Origin: Stichopus chloronotus
Lineage: Eukaryota > Echinodermata > Holothuroidea > Aspidochirotida > Stichopodidae
Assembly (NCBI GenBank): GCA_021234535.1
Contig: CM037840.1
Span: 27,913,520-27,977,519 of the forward strand
Length of the DNA: 64,000 nucleotides
Direction: 5' to 3'
Under the pieces are notes generated by a model. It had not been told where the DNA came from and made no database searches. It worked only from the letters and a program-made list of their open reading frames with translations. Each line of letters begins with the position of its first letter. Position 1 is the first letter of the stretch. Below, one piece after another: positions 51,791 to 62,891 of this stretch. The translations under genes and the position numbers were made by a program.

Positions 51791-52114
51791 GCATTAGCGA
51801 CCAAAATTCAATTTTTCAATTTTAATTTAATTTTTTTGATTTAATTTTCAAATTGATTCAATTTAGGCCTAGTTTATAAACTAGTGGTTCTTAACTACCC
51901 TGGGTATTCCACCCCCCCCCCCTCTTTTCTCAGGGATGTTTCAGTTATTAATATTCTTTCTGTTTTTTTTACAATAATAATCATTTCTTTGACACATTGA
52001 ACCAGTAGCAGATGGCTCTTTCCTTTTCTTTATTTCTTTCTATGATCGAATTTCAAGTCGAATGACAAATATTCGTTAAAAGATTGACATAGTAACCAAT
52101 TTTCTATGGAAAGT
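51791..52114. other. Downstream of gene B, no feature seen
   Basis: AT-rich sequence with a C run near 51911-51922. Confidence 0.5.
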
Positions 52115-52284
52115 ACGCCGTGAAAAATGTCCGTAAATTTAGCAGATGATAGAAACAAAGAAAGAAGTAAGAATTACAGGAATTGTCTAGATACAAATTA
52201 CCAGAACATTTCCGTATTCCTTTTGTATTTCTTTATTTTATTTTCTGTAAATCTACATTTTACAATTTATATTTTTAACAGTGT
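52115..52284. mobile_element. Hairpin MITE, copy 2
   Basis: Same family and orientation as 7115-7275: shared blocks include GTAAATTTA, GAATTACAG, AATTGTCT, TTACCAGAACATTT and TTTATTTTATTTTCTGTAAAT. It ends TTTTTAACAGTGT. It lies downstream of the gene B stop codon and carries the AATAAA motifs listed separately. Confidence 0.8.
52232..52242 (-). promoter_or_regulatory. Candidate poly(A) signals for gene B
   Basis: Two overlapping AATAAA motifs on the minus strand lie about 640 bases downstream of the gene B stop codon. I saw no AATAAA on that strand between 52243 and 52880. The signals sit inside a hairpin MITE copy (52115-52284), so the element may provide the 3' end; this is inference. Confidence 0.35.
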
Positions 52285-52880
52285 AGGAAAAGTTTAGGGT
52301 AAAGTATTCCTAATTGTCTAATCAAAGACAAACCATGACCAAGACGACACTATGTGTTCTCTATCTCCCTTCTCTTTCCCTTCATCGATTCGATTCGATT
52401 TGTTTTTGCCATCGTATGATATTCCCCACCATTTGACATCGTGTCGCGAGCTGTCAGGAAAAAGTAACTAAAGTGACCCAAATAATGATAAGCCAAGCCG
52501 TAAGCTGTCTCACGATATATTTAGGTTGGAGTACCTTTCATGCTTCAGATGTCCTCGGAGTTCAATAACCTTACAGTTTAAGTTGGTACCTTTAAGCCTA
52601 CTACAAAACCAGCAATTCACTGGGTGATACGTGTTACGCTCTATGTTAGTTTGAAGTGACTATCATAAATGCTATCATATACAGTCGTTCACAAGACTAA
52701 GTGTTACATGAACATTATATCGTTGTGAGTAGTGGCCTAAAATATTCCCTCCGAAGATAGGGATATGATACTGGAGTTCACCTCCCACCTCAACCCAGTA
52801 TTGTTGCGTAGGCGTTTCTCGGTTGAAACGGATACTGTGCAGTAATTCGGCAGATGCTAACGGCATGGTCGACAAACCAT
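52285..52880 (-). other. Probable gene B 3' UTR
   Basis: This stretch lies between the gene B stop codon and the nearest AATAAA motifs on the minus strand. It is assigned by position only; no transcript evidence is available here. Confidence 0.35.
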
Positions 52881-52928
52881 TCACGTTTTGTTGGCGCCTC
52901 CGTCTTCGACACTTGTTGGGTTGTCTTT
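52881..52928 (-). CDS. Gene B exon k: end of cytoplasmic tail and stop
   Basis: The acceptor is TTTTGCACTTCAG. Continuing in phase 0, it encodes KDNPTSVEDGGANKT and then TGA. The long open frame on the same bases (52675-53010) is in another phase and is not supported. Together with exon j this gives only about 47 residues after FIPK. Human GABBR1 and GABBR2 have much longer tails with a leucine-zipper coiled coil. An alternative 3' exon with a longer tail cannot be excluded. Confidence 0.65.
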   Translation of the reverse strand, partial: KDNPTSVEDGGANKT

Positions 52929-53275
52929 CTGAAGTGCAAAAGAAAAATAAAACAACATAGGTAAACGAAAATGTGGTATGTGTGTACATTGTGTATGTTC
53001 CGAAGTACATGAATTATTTAATGGCGCAAAAGTGCTAAGTTATTGAATATTTAATAAATCAGTACGACAGTTTTTTTTTTTTTTTGACAGTACATTATTT
53101 TGTATTTTTAATATATAGGTTTTGTCTAACCGTGCCCTGAAAGAATGACAATATTTCGTGCACTAAAAATATCAACAAATTTTCTCCACCATCCAGATTC
53201 CAGCTTCACTGGCTGACGGTAAGGCTGACCGTTACCCTTGACAACTGTTGCTTAGAGACACCTTAGTTAACGTAC

Positions 53276-53371
53276 CTGATATACCGTTGGGTGGCACGTC
53301 TCCGCTTCTAGCGCCATAGTCGGTCTTGTCAGAAAGGCAGTGTTGGGTTGAACAGCACCGGTATCTTTCAG
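53276..53371 (-). CDS. Gene B exon j: cytoplasmic tail
   Basis: This exon has 32 codons, phase 0 at both ends, with a GATATTCTACAG acceptor and a GTACGTT donor. It directly follows FIPK with LKDTGAVQPNTAFLTRP, then a Cys-containing stretch ending PTVYQ. It is polar and low in hydrophobic heptads, so no coiled coil is visible. Assignment rests on frame, phase, clean splice sites and order, not on sequence similarity. Confidence 0.75.
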
Positions 53372-54453
53372 CTGTAGAATATCAGAAAGAACATTCTCAT
53401 AAGCTAGGTTATATTGCCTAACGTACATTTTAATTTCTTAGTTTTCTAAGTTTAAAACGATACAACAAATTTGCCTCTGTTTGTTTTTTTTTTGTTTTGT
53501 TTTTTTTTTCAAATGAGATTGATAAGGAGGCAACAAACTAAGAAGGGATGCCCTAAAGCGGGAGATGCAATATGCCAGATCCTGGGCTCAAATTCAAGTT
53601 TAGCCTCTGCCAGACTGTCAAATTGTCACAACTAATTTGGTATCTGGACCAAGTCGAGTTAGCGACTTTCGTAGGTTGAAACGACATCTTCAAATTTACA
53701 AAAAAAAAACAAAATTATATGTAATATATGCATACGTCAGGATGACATCAACGATACTGTGCTTAAAAAAGTTTCATTGAAATGCCATAGGTTAAGGTAA
53801 AGGTGGCTTACGGATACAAAAAACAACATGATCACTTTTGTTGTCGTTGATGTGCCACCTTTAACGCCACTCTCTCGTACAACGAATCGGCGATGTTCAC
53901 TAGTTTAAAAATGTACTCCACCAATAAAGCCACAAATAAAGTTTCTCGGGGGGGGGGGGAAGTTTCAGTTGGACCTATATTGACCTTTACCTACATTGTA
54001 ACGAGACATTCAAAAGGGCTTTTCTTGGTTTCTTGAACTGTCACATCAACTGTACCATTTCGACATACTCCTTATTTTAGATACCCGCGAGTTACAGGTT
54101 TCAGTCTGATTATTCCGATGTCACAAATGTGACAAAGCCCTCAGTAATGTTCAAGTCTGACTCTTTGTATTTTATTTCATTTGTATTAATTGATTTGTGT
54201 ATTTTTCTTTTTACCTCAGTGTTTTTCTTTTGTTTTCCTAACGAGGTAACTCTATACCCACCTGTCTCGTTTCAATCAATACACGATTATAACAGCAATC
54301 TGAAAAAAAAAAATATTCGTGTGACGTAAGCCAACCGATATTAAGATGAAACCTTTAATCTACATCTGCTCACACGTCTCCCATCGTCCCCCGTAGGATA
54401 TGACCATAGTAAGATTTTTTTTTTTGTTTCATCATGCACCGTCGTTGCGTTAC

Positions 54454-54602
54454 CTTGGGAATGAATACCATACAGAGCGTTAGTGTCGTGGCGAAGAATA
54501 TAAACATGGAAATGAGGGCGTAGTGGACGGCTACGTCATCGACGGCGAGGGCCACTGGGGCCCCGACAAAAGAGAGTACCACCACGGTGTAAACACTCAT
54601 GC
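54454..54602 (-). CDS. Gene B exon i: TM6 and TM7
   Basis: This exon has 149 bases, with a TTTCTTTACAG acceptor and a GTAACG donor. It completes Gly with exon h and encodes MSVYTVVVLSFVGAPVALAV (TM6), then VAVHYALISMFIFFATTLTL (TM7), then CMVFIPK. The FVPK/FIPK motif marks the cytoplasmic end of TM7 in this family. Confidence 0.95.
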
Positions 54603-55029
54603 CTGTAAAGAAAAACAAACACACGAATATTTAAAAGTTGATGAATATTCATTACACCTCTTTGAGAGCCTTTCTTATGCTTTCATTTTTTTTTCTTTCG
54701 AATCGTGTCTCAGACTTAAGATTTATCCTGCATGATGTAACGTGATGTGATAACATGGTTAGTGTGTGTACTCTCGGAAAAAAAAAAAAAACGTAGTACT
54801 TGCATGCCACACTGTGAGAGTGTATTCCAACCAATTGGTAATACTCTTCCCTCCTTAGTAGAGGAACTTCTTAGGCTACTAAGCGAACTGAGATGAGCTA
54901 ACCCATGACTCTGATATTATTAAGATGTAGTTCTTAGTGGTTAGTTAAGTGAAAATGCAACCCTACTGTACCGTAAACTCGTTGGTGAACAAGAGACTAG
55001 ACTCTTCATGTTAGGCCAAATCAACTTAC

Positions 55030-55207
55030 CTATGTGTTTTGAGTCGTTCAAAGCCTTCACTGTCACTTGGCGGGTCTCCCACGCCAAGAAGGCGCCGAAC
55101 ATTAGTAGTACTGAGTTGATGCTGAGAATCACTCCATAGAAGTAAATCTGCCGCTTCGATTCACACACAGTCACCGAATACACTCTCGAAACGTAATTTT
55201 CCTCCAA
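55030..55207 (-). CDS. Gene B exon h: extracellular loop 2, TM5 and intracellular loop 3
   Basis: This exon has 59 codons plus one base. The acceptor is CATTTTTAG, so the exon begins with Leu (TTG), not Met; the donor is GTAAGTT. The order is the VTVCESK loop with the conserved disulfide Cys, then TM5 (YGVILSINSVLLMFGAFL), then AWETRQVTVKALNDSKHIG. The last segment is nearly diagnostic for GABBR2-type receptors (FLAWETRNV-ALNDSK-IGMSVY). Confidence 0.96.
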
Positions 55208-55804
55208 CTAAAAATGACGGAATGAAAGAAAACAAGAAACGAAAGCTGCTTCCTGTGCGACAATTAAATCATCTATGATTATGGAATTGAATATACATTT
55301 AACTTTAGGAAAATAAAATCTCTTTTGAATTGTGATTTATTTCAATATTTATAGCTTGTTCCAGGTTAACTTATTCACCGATTTGATTTCAAGTATACGT
55401 TAAAACGATATCTAACGAGGAGTTTGGGGGGCTTTGAAGTCTCGGAGAGTAACCATGAAACTTGAACGTAATTGGACTTGAAGTTATCATGGCATCTAAC
55501 TCGGAATTTGTTCCTGAATCTGCCGATATCTGGACTTAAATATGAAGGAAACAAAGTGGACTATGAGATTGCCACGAAATCTAACTCGGAATGGTAATTA
55601 ACTTGGACAATACCGAGGCGAGAGTTGGCATTAATGCCTGCGGTAGTCCAGAAAATGCAGCGAAGAAATCATAATTGTAACCAGTAGGTAACCAGTAGAG
55701 GGATACATGACTTGAATCTAATCTACCACCAATAAACCAAAATATTTGAACTTTTTTTTTTTTTAATTTTACCACGGTGAAATTCAAATTGCCAAATAAC
55801 TTAC

Positions 55805-55927
55805 CTGGATGTGAGTCTCTCTTTTGACCACTTCAAGTGGATCCATTATTTCCCACGTCACAAATACGAAGATATCTACGGCCAGGAGAGCGCCTATCAT
55901 TACATACAAACGATGATCTTTTATAAT
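55805..55927 (-). CDS. Gene B exon g: TM4
   Basis: This exon has 41 codons, phase 0 at both ends, with a CTTTTTCAG acceptor and a GTAAGTT donor. It starts IIKDHRLYVMIG, equivalent to the GABBR2 IIKDQKL segment. TM4 follows (ALLAVDIFVFVTWEIMDP), then the DPL motif and LEVVKRETHIQ in the extracellular loop. Confidence 0.95.
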
Positions 55928-58459
55928 CTGAAAAAGATGAAATTCGAATTCAAAATTTGCAGGATGAAAACTAGGCTAATTGTGGCATGAAAAAGGGGGA
56001 TATCTTTTTGTTGCATTGGTCCCTCAATCATTACTCAATAACTTCAGAGACATACCTCGGCGATGGTTGCTAAAATCCTGGACAAAACACTTTAATACTG
56101 AATTTTAGGTGAGGGGATAACGCGCCCCTTCCCAATGTTGACCTGTAGGAGTGAATGTACACTTTGAACAGTAATCGTATAGCCAGCGTTGAACAGGGGG
56201 GGGGGGGGGGGCGAACGGGGTGTCCCAAGGTATTTTGTCCAAGATTGTAGTCTATTTTGTTTTTCCTCAATATTTGACCATTCATCTCATCAACGTTTGT
56301 CAATGTTTTGTGGTGTGGTTCTCAACCGATTTTAACTTAACGCCCTCTTTCACAGAATGCCATTAGAAAACTGCCGCCTATCTCCACCGTATGTTAGTTA
56401 GCACCAGCAAAAAAATCGTATACGGTGTGATTGTTCTGACAATTACCTCGCAGAGTGTTATTGTTCCATCTATTTTAACAGTACCACATCATTACACGTC
56501 AAATGGCCTATATGTAGTAATGTATTTAAAGGGAAATAGGGCGTTTCTTTTAGAGAAGACATCCATATTTTTGAAACCAATGTTTGTGGATGCAGAATGA
56601 TTATTCAAAATAAGGAAGGACAGTAGCCTTCTCTTCAAGAAATAAGCTCCTCACAGACAGAAATTCAGTTATTTGTTGCTCAACACTAATTTGTTCACCC
56701 CAACTTTTCAAAATTCAAATGATGCATCTTCCGTTACTCATCACATGCATAATGTTTTGAGGAGATGAAGCTTTGGTAGATGTTTATTGAAGACACTGAA
56801 TGGTTATGATTACCGCTATTTTCTTTAGTATGTCATGTTAGGGTATTCTAAACGCCCTATTTCCCTTTAAGAGAGGAGATTACTAGACTCAGATGAAATT
56901 TCAAAGCACTAGTGGATTCATTGTGTTCATATAATTTCCCCCCCCCCCCTCTCTCTCATAGGCTAATTGAAAATTAACAAATAGCAATAAAGTTGTAAAA
57001 AAATAGTTGGAAAGTAATTTTAGTGGAAACTTATTTCTTTCTTTTATAGTTCGGAGTTATATTTATTAGGTCTCTCGTGTGTAGCCTACGTGTGTGCGTG
57101 TGTGTGTGGGCCGTATGTACATTTACAGAATTTATGGAGCGTATTTGTAATGTAAGGTTAAGTGTTACATTGTTCACTGCTTATGCATTTTAATAGCTAT
57201 TTCTTCCTAGTTCTTCAACGAGTTAAAGAGACGTGTAAACATGTATCAGTTGTGCCTTATCACTTCAGAACTTTTACTTTGAATATTTTCCCCATTTTCT
57301 TCTTATTTCTTCCCCTTTTCCTTTTTCTCGCCTCAACCTCCTCTTCGTATTCGTCCTTCTATATTTCTGTCCTTTAGGGCATGCATGTACCTCGTTCCCT
57401 TTTTAATGTACTTTTACTATCGGTCTAAATAGCCATTATTACGTTCACTACTTTGAGTTTTTTTATAGTTATTTGTTTGTCCCCAAAAATCCCTATTATT
57501 TTTGTAGTTTAGACCTTTATACATGTGACGGGAAGGCACGTGCACTCAGTTCTCTCTCTCGCGAGTGTGGGTGGATTTTCCATGCACGTGAGCTTGCTGG
57601 CTTGTCACCGGTTGTAACACGTGACTTGTATGCAGCAAATTAACGCAATAGAAGTTACATAAGGCAATGGAAAATAATGGCTTTCGGGGGTGATTAGCAA
57701 GTCACACACACACACAAACATTCATTCATTCATTTTACTGTAAACTAATTTAAAATACGCTTTTGTTTATTCTTCTCTTATCCTTTCATTTTGTCTAATA
57801 TAGTTCACCAATTCACCCCACCCCTCACCCACACGCAAATGTTTTTTTTTTCTTGTCGTATTGTAACAATTCATTAACCATTCATCAAGGTTTTCTATTA
57901 TGCGTTAAGTGCGTAACCGCTTTCATCCTTGTATTTCCTTTGTCTAAGCCCTGCGTTACCGTGCTCTTTAACCCTGTTTCTCGCGGTTAATAAAAATCGA
58001 GATTATTCCTTACACAGACGACGGACATTTGCGGATTAGGTCACTTTTGACTTGTGATAAAGAAACAAATCAAGTTAAATGAAAGGAATAGTGCAATTTT
58101 GGTTTGAAATAATCTGAATAATTTGCCAGGAGTCTTCGTGAGAAGTGATTGTGTGATCCAAATTGCAAAAAAAAAAAAGAATGTTGGGTTTCAGTTGAGC
58201 TCATCTGTTGCGTTCCATAAACAACCAGTCCTTTATGGTGATATGACGTGGGGCGGGGGGTAAACGGAATATAAGGGCCAATCCATTTTTTTTTCGTTGA
58301 GTGCAGTTGTTTTTGGCCAACCACAGCGGTGCTTCAGTAAACAGCATATGTCCGTCTATATAAAATTCTACCCACTCTATACAAAACAACCATACAGTGA
58401 AATAATCATCTGAAAGACAATACATCCTCGTCCCTTCCTTTGCTTTTAGTTTCTCTTAC
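55928..58459. other. Gene B intron between exons f and g
   Basis: It contains the best TTAA MITE family 2 copy (56530-56866), a G run at 56198-56211 and a C run at 56939-56949. No additional exon recognised. Confidence 0.55.
56530..56866. mobile_element. TTAA MITE family 2, best-preserved copy (337 bp)
   Basis: Flanked by TTAA on both sides, with a perfect 17-bp terminal inverted repeat AGGGAAATAGGGCGTTT. It lies in the gene B intron between exons f and g. The internal sequence is shared with 4650-4960 and 23720-24035, for example AATTCAAATGATGCAT and the AATTTGT...CACCC block. Confidence 0.88.
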
Positions 58460-58567
58460 CATTTTTTGAAACTTTTTGTTTGTGAATATTCTGTGAACCC
58501 TCCAAGTTTTACCAAACATGGCACCATACGCTATAGAAAAGGCGGCCACGAACGTCCACAAGTGGCC
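58460..58567 (-). CDS. Gene B exon f: TM3 and intracellular loop 2
   Basis: This exon has 36 codons, phase 0 at both ends, with a TTTTTCCCTACAG acceptor and a GTAAGAG donor. It encodes GHLWTFVAAFSIAYGAMFGK, then TWRVHRIFTNKKFQKM. The FGAMF-KTWRVH motif at the cytoplasmic end of TM3 is strongly conserved in GABBR2-type subunits, the subunit that contacts G protein in the mammalian heterodimer. Confidence 0.95.
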
Positions 58568-60158
58568 CTGTAGGGAAAAAGGAACGAAATGGTGAAGTGG
58601 AAAACGTAACAACATTGTATTGCGTTTGCTTTTGTTTGTGATTCTTGGGGTGTTTTTTTTTTAATGGATCCTTCACATGTACAGTCACAGTGATGCAGTA
58701 AAACGTCCCCACCCCTACCCCTTCAGGGCAGGCTACTACGTCTGGTGCGTCTCTGCCATTCGATTTGTATGTGGTCACACACTGTTAGTTTGTATCCCCA
58801 GGGTCAGATCTATTTACATTTAAATAAATGGGGCTGGTTTACCCACAGACCAGGGAGTTGCAACAGACTGCACAGACATGGCGCCATTGTCTCTTGTTAT
58901 TTGATGTCAATGCATGGGGGTCTATGAATAAAATGGTTAAATTGCATTCGTTGATTTTTTCGTCAACATGTTGTTTTTCGTAATTTATTGTTAAAATCCC
59001 CCAAACGGTGTTCATTAAAGTCAAAAACTCATCACCTCAGGGAGTTTTAATTCTCCCAATCGCTTAAGTCTACTACCTCCCTCAGCCTGTCCTAAATTCC
59101 TCCACATGATTAATCGAAACAGTGGATCGCTGGGTAATATGAGCTGTTCTGCATCTTTCGAATTTGCTGTCAATCAAAGATCACTGTAACGTAGAAGCAG
59201 TTGAGAATATTGCTTTCTGGAAGGAAAAAATATAGGCCAGGGTGATGAGTTACTGCCCTTTAAGAACTGCAGTCACACTCTTAGTTGATCGAAGAAAGAC
59301 ACTTTCACATTGTTCACTCTGACATGTGGAATAAAAGACGCCCGTGATTTAGAGCATTAATGTAATAATAAATCTATGTAATACATTACTGTGTAATACT
59401 GGCACAAGTCCCACCGTCAGTGTAATACTAACAATATGTACTACATTTTAGTATAACATTGAAAATAGTAAACAAAGTACTGTACTTCATTTAAGTACTT
59501 GCACTACATTGGTGTTATACTAAAACTATGTCTTTCATTAACACAATACTGCAACCTTGTTGTTAGTTTTGGCAGAAGTTAGACAAAGTGAAACAGGAAA
59601 CACGTTGCAGTCATATTTCCGCACGGATATATACCACTTTAACTTTAAACCTAAAGCGTACTGCGTATACGACTTATAGAGATGGTCTGGTGTTGTATCC
59701 ATTTTTCCCTTGTCCATACCAACGTATGGTGATCGATAGAATCGTAGATAGATAAAATAAATATTTGTACATCCCCGCTGCGGTCTTTGTCTGTGATGCC
59801 ACGTACAGAAACACAGCTTAATGGCTGACTGTCGGGGAAGCTAATTATTCCTATAAGTACATAAACTTGTATTGTTTGTCTTTTTTGTAAGTCCGTCCAG
59901 TGCTGAAAACAATAGAAAAACGAAATGAACAAGAGTATATTATGTAACAGTTTCCCCCTGATTCAAAGTTGCAACCTAGTTATGTAAATTGCCTTTTAGA
60001 CTAGTCGAAGAAAGAGAGAGAGAGAAAAAAAAAACAGCTTTTTATTTCGTGTGTAGTTGATCTTGCGTTAAAACCGAGGCCGAAATTGAAAACACAAAGG
60101 ACGTTAGGTTAACGCACTGATTGCTTAGAGAGAGCGATGAAATAAAATGGCTGTATAC
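58568..60158. other. Gene B intron between exons e and f
   Basis: It contains TTAA MITE family 1 copy 2 (59019-59259) and an open stretch with a strong acceptor near 59905 (see findings). Family alignment shows exons e and f adjoin directly (MCK|GHLW), so nothing else is needed here. Confidence 0.55.
59019..59259. mobile_element. TTAA MITE family 1, copy 2 (241 bp)
   Basis: Flanked by TTAA (59015-59018 and 59260-59263). Both ends read inward through AACTCATCACC after 8-9 bases, giving imperfect terminal inverted repeats of about 25 bases. It is homologous to 10949-11186 on the opposite strand. It lies in the gene B intron between exons e and f. Confidence 0.85.
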
Positions 60159-60291
60159 CTTACACATCCACAGCAGGACGTCATCTGAGACTAGACCGCT
60201 ATCGATCCCGAAGAAAATCATGGATATGTAGGCGAGGATCCCCCCGACGAGAATTAAATTATTTAAATTCGGGCTCGACATTTTTATGGAT
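60159..60291 (-). CDS. Gene B exon e: intracellular loop 1, TM2 and extracellular loop 1
   Basis: This exon has 133 bases, with a TTCATACAG acceptor and a GTATAC donor. SIKMSSPNLNNL is a family signature (GABBR2 LIKMSSPYMNNL). TM2 is LILVGGILAYISMIFFGID. The exon ends DDVLLWMCK; the Cys is the TM3-top cysteine that pairs with the loop-2 Cys (in exon h) in class C receptors. The ATG at 60281 is internal to the exon. Confidence 0.95.
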
Positions 60292-60859
60292 CTGTATGAA
60301 GAGAAATATTGTCAGATGATAGGCCTATGATCAGAAGACATGAAACAACTGTTACATTGAATGTGTAAGAATGAAAAGACAAGCATGCCTCAGTTGAAAA
60401 CAAAAATGTGACGTGGGAGACGAATATAGTCTTTGTGTGTCACGAGGATTGACGTTCCATTTATACTGATCACGTGACAGCTATGCATATTTAGCGAAGT
60501 TATCAAGAAATCTGAAGCTTCTCTTCATCCTCAAGCAAATAAAGCCTCTGCTCAGAACGGTCGACTAAAGCTATCGTAAATGTTATAACCGGAGTGTGGC
60601 TGAAAAAAACTAGTTCGCACATCAAGGCTCCACGATGCCGAAATGCTAGGTCAAAGTCAGCTGCCATAATGTGACTATTGATTCAATTCAGTCGTCCCGC
60701 TCTCATCTTCGGGGACTTTTCGTGCTAAATTTGGGGCTACAAATAAAAAAAAACCAATTCACAATTGTAAAGAAAGTCTATAAATTGCGGAAGACAAAAA
60801 AAAATAATAATCATCATCGTGATTGCGAAAAATGGCCAATGAACGAACAATTCTCTTAC

Positions 60860-61010
60860 CTCTTATTTCTATTCTTGACATTAAAACCGAGGAAGAAGAC
60901 AGCCATGATTGCCCCCCCGACTGCAAGAGTTGCCATAGATACGAAAAGAAATCTCGGTATCGTTATGGCTAATTCCTCAACAGTGGGTGAGTCTGGTGGT
61001 GGACCTTCCC
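60860..61010 (-). CDS. Gene B exon d: linker and TM1
   Basis: This exon has 151 bases, with a TCGTCTTTAG acceptor and a GTAAGAG donor. It encodes the linker EGPPPDSPTVEE, then TM1 (RFLFVSMATLAVGGAIMAVFF), then the intracellular loop start LGFNVKNRNKR. FN-KNRN is typical of the GABBR2-type first intracellular loop. The exon ends in the middle of an Arg codon, completed by the first base of exon e. Confidence 0.93.
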
Positions 61011-62807
61011 CTAAAGACGAAAAAAACATTTTTTTTTTCTATTTAACCAACTGTTCGTCTCGATATTCTCCGTTTGCTTTGAGTTTCAATAAATAAATTT
61101 CCCATGCACCTTACTTACAGAATGTTTTATTACAAACATCTCATTCATGTATTATTTCTTCAGTTCAGCTCTTCATAAACTCAGTGTGGACAAATTTGAA
61201 TCCCCTGTTTATGGTGACAGCTAAGAAACTCACTAAAGAAATATGTAAGGATTTTTTTTTAAATGATAGTTGAATAACACAAACAACAGTTTTCTTACGA
61301 CCCATGTTTATTGTGAATCAGTCATTTATTATTTTTCTTCTCGACAGTCTCAATTTTTTTGTAACCAGGATGTCAATATTTTGTTTCATTAAACGCAATT
61401 AAATTTAACAAGTTGCACAGAGATTTATCACAGGCTTCACCACGAACGACATGTCTTTTCTATTTCTACTTATGTTTTCTTTTCATTATTGTATCATTGT
61501 AATCTCTTTTTTGTCTGCTTATTTCGAAGTCACCTATTTTGCTTTTTGTTTTTCACACCACGTTCTAAAACCATTATTCCCGCAATTTAAGCATTGCGTG
61601 TTTTATAAACAGAATAAATGAAAAACAATCGCTCTAATTGTGAAAGAAACCTGTCAATCTGTGTCAGTTTCCCGTGACTTCAATCATCTTTGGTACAAAA
61701 CTACTTTGTTTATCTCCTTATACGTATGACGTAACACCCATATACCCACCAACCATCAATTAGCTACGGCAATTTCAAAGGACCGCTATTTAATGACATC
61801 TCAAGGGTTTTAATGGTAAAAATTGAGACCACCAAAACGTGGTTTCTATTGAACTGCTCTTGGAGCTTTCGACACCGTAAGGCGTGAGTATGGTTACCAT
61901 TGACTATCGCCGCGTGCGATTCAGCAATGATAACTCAGATTTTTTAAGTGCTTTCAATAGAACTGTTGTGGTAAAAATATATACACGTTCTTATGATATG
62001 ACGCACTATTCTAATAAACTGACCCATTAGACCCACTAGGGCACAGCGGACTGGCCCAACGCTCCGACGACTTTCTCAGGTAATTCAGTTCTTGAAGGAG
62101 CAGTTGTTTGTCGACTAAAAGCGACCACACCCGTATGGAGGAAACCTGTGGTTTATATATTTCAAGTCGGGTGACTGCCAACTTTCCAATTTGGGATGTT
62201 ACTGTAAAAAGGTCAGTTCAGATTGAAAAAACTTAAGCTAAGTCTTGGGGGAGATCCCATTCTACTGTGACCCGGCCAAGTCATCAAACCCAGAGCCGGG
62301 ACCCTCCCCGTTTCTAAGCTTCCTCGCTTCAGATGCCACCACCTTTATCCACTCGAACACAGCACCGGTAATGATTTATAAGACATGAGAGACAGGGAGG
62401 GGCAATCGAGAAAAAAAGTCATCACCAGAGACGGTGACAAAACCAAAACCCATAGTCCTCCCATCATTAACCTCTGTCAGCTCATCCATCCTCCATCAAA
62501 GGAGCCTCCAGACAAGATAATATTTGGGGATGGAGAGTATTTCAGACTGAATCCATTCCAGAGGTGTAGTCTACGTGTAATACTGACGAAATTTCACATT
62601 GTCGATAACCGCATTTTTTTTGGCTGTCTCATATAATAGTAAGGCTACGCTAGAGATCTATATAGTTCATTTACTGCTGGAGGAGGGGGGGGGGGTATTA
62701 AAAGTGATCGCAACATTTTTCCACCTTTCGTGAGAGTAGCCACTTTAGCTTTTTGGAGAATTACACTTGTAGTCCCCCCCCCCCCCCATCAAAGTTAAAC
62801 AGGATAC

Positions 62808-62891
62808 CTTTCCAAATGACATCACGCAGCCATTTCAGTGGTTCATCTTCCGAAGATGGATCGTACAGTGCAACACGGGTTTCCACGCCGT
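62808..62891 (-). CDS. Gene B exon c: end of ectodomain
   Basis: This exon has 84 bases, with a GTTTTTAG acceptor and a GTATCC donor. The first two bases complete an Asn codon with exon b. It encodes GVETRVALYDPSSEDEP followed by a WLRDVIWKG stretch. This matches the last strand of the flytrap (human: ...KVGEYNAVADTL) and leads into the G-x-PPPD linker of exon d. GABA-B receptors lack the cysteine-rich domain of other class C receptors, and none is present here. Confidence 0.85.

Larger units (their letters stand above)
52929..55804. other. Gene B introns between exons g and k
   Basis: Introns 52929-53275, 53372-54453, 54603-55029 and 55208-55804. A minus-strand element near 53540-53660 may be a SINE scrap (GGGCTCAAATTC resembles a B-box). 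A short direct repeat (CATCTAACTCGGAAT-like) occurs near 55492 and 55577. No extra exon seen. Confidence 0.5.

Noticed and set aside
52675..53010. 111-codon frame overlapping gene B exon k
   Set aside because: It is in a different phase from the spliced receptor frame, and its first third is the polypyrimidine tract of the acceptor.
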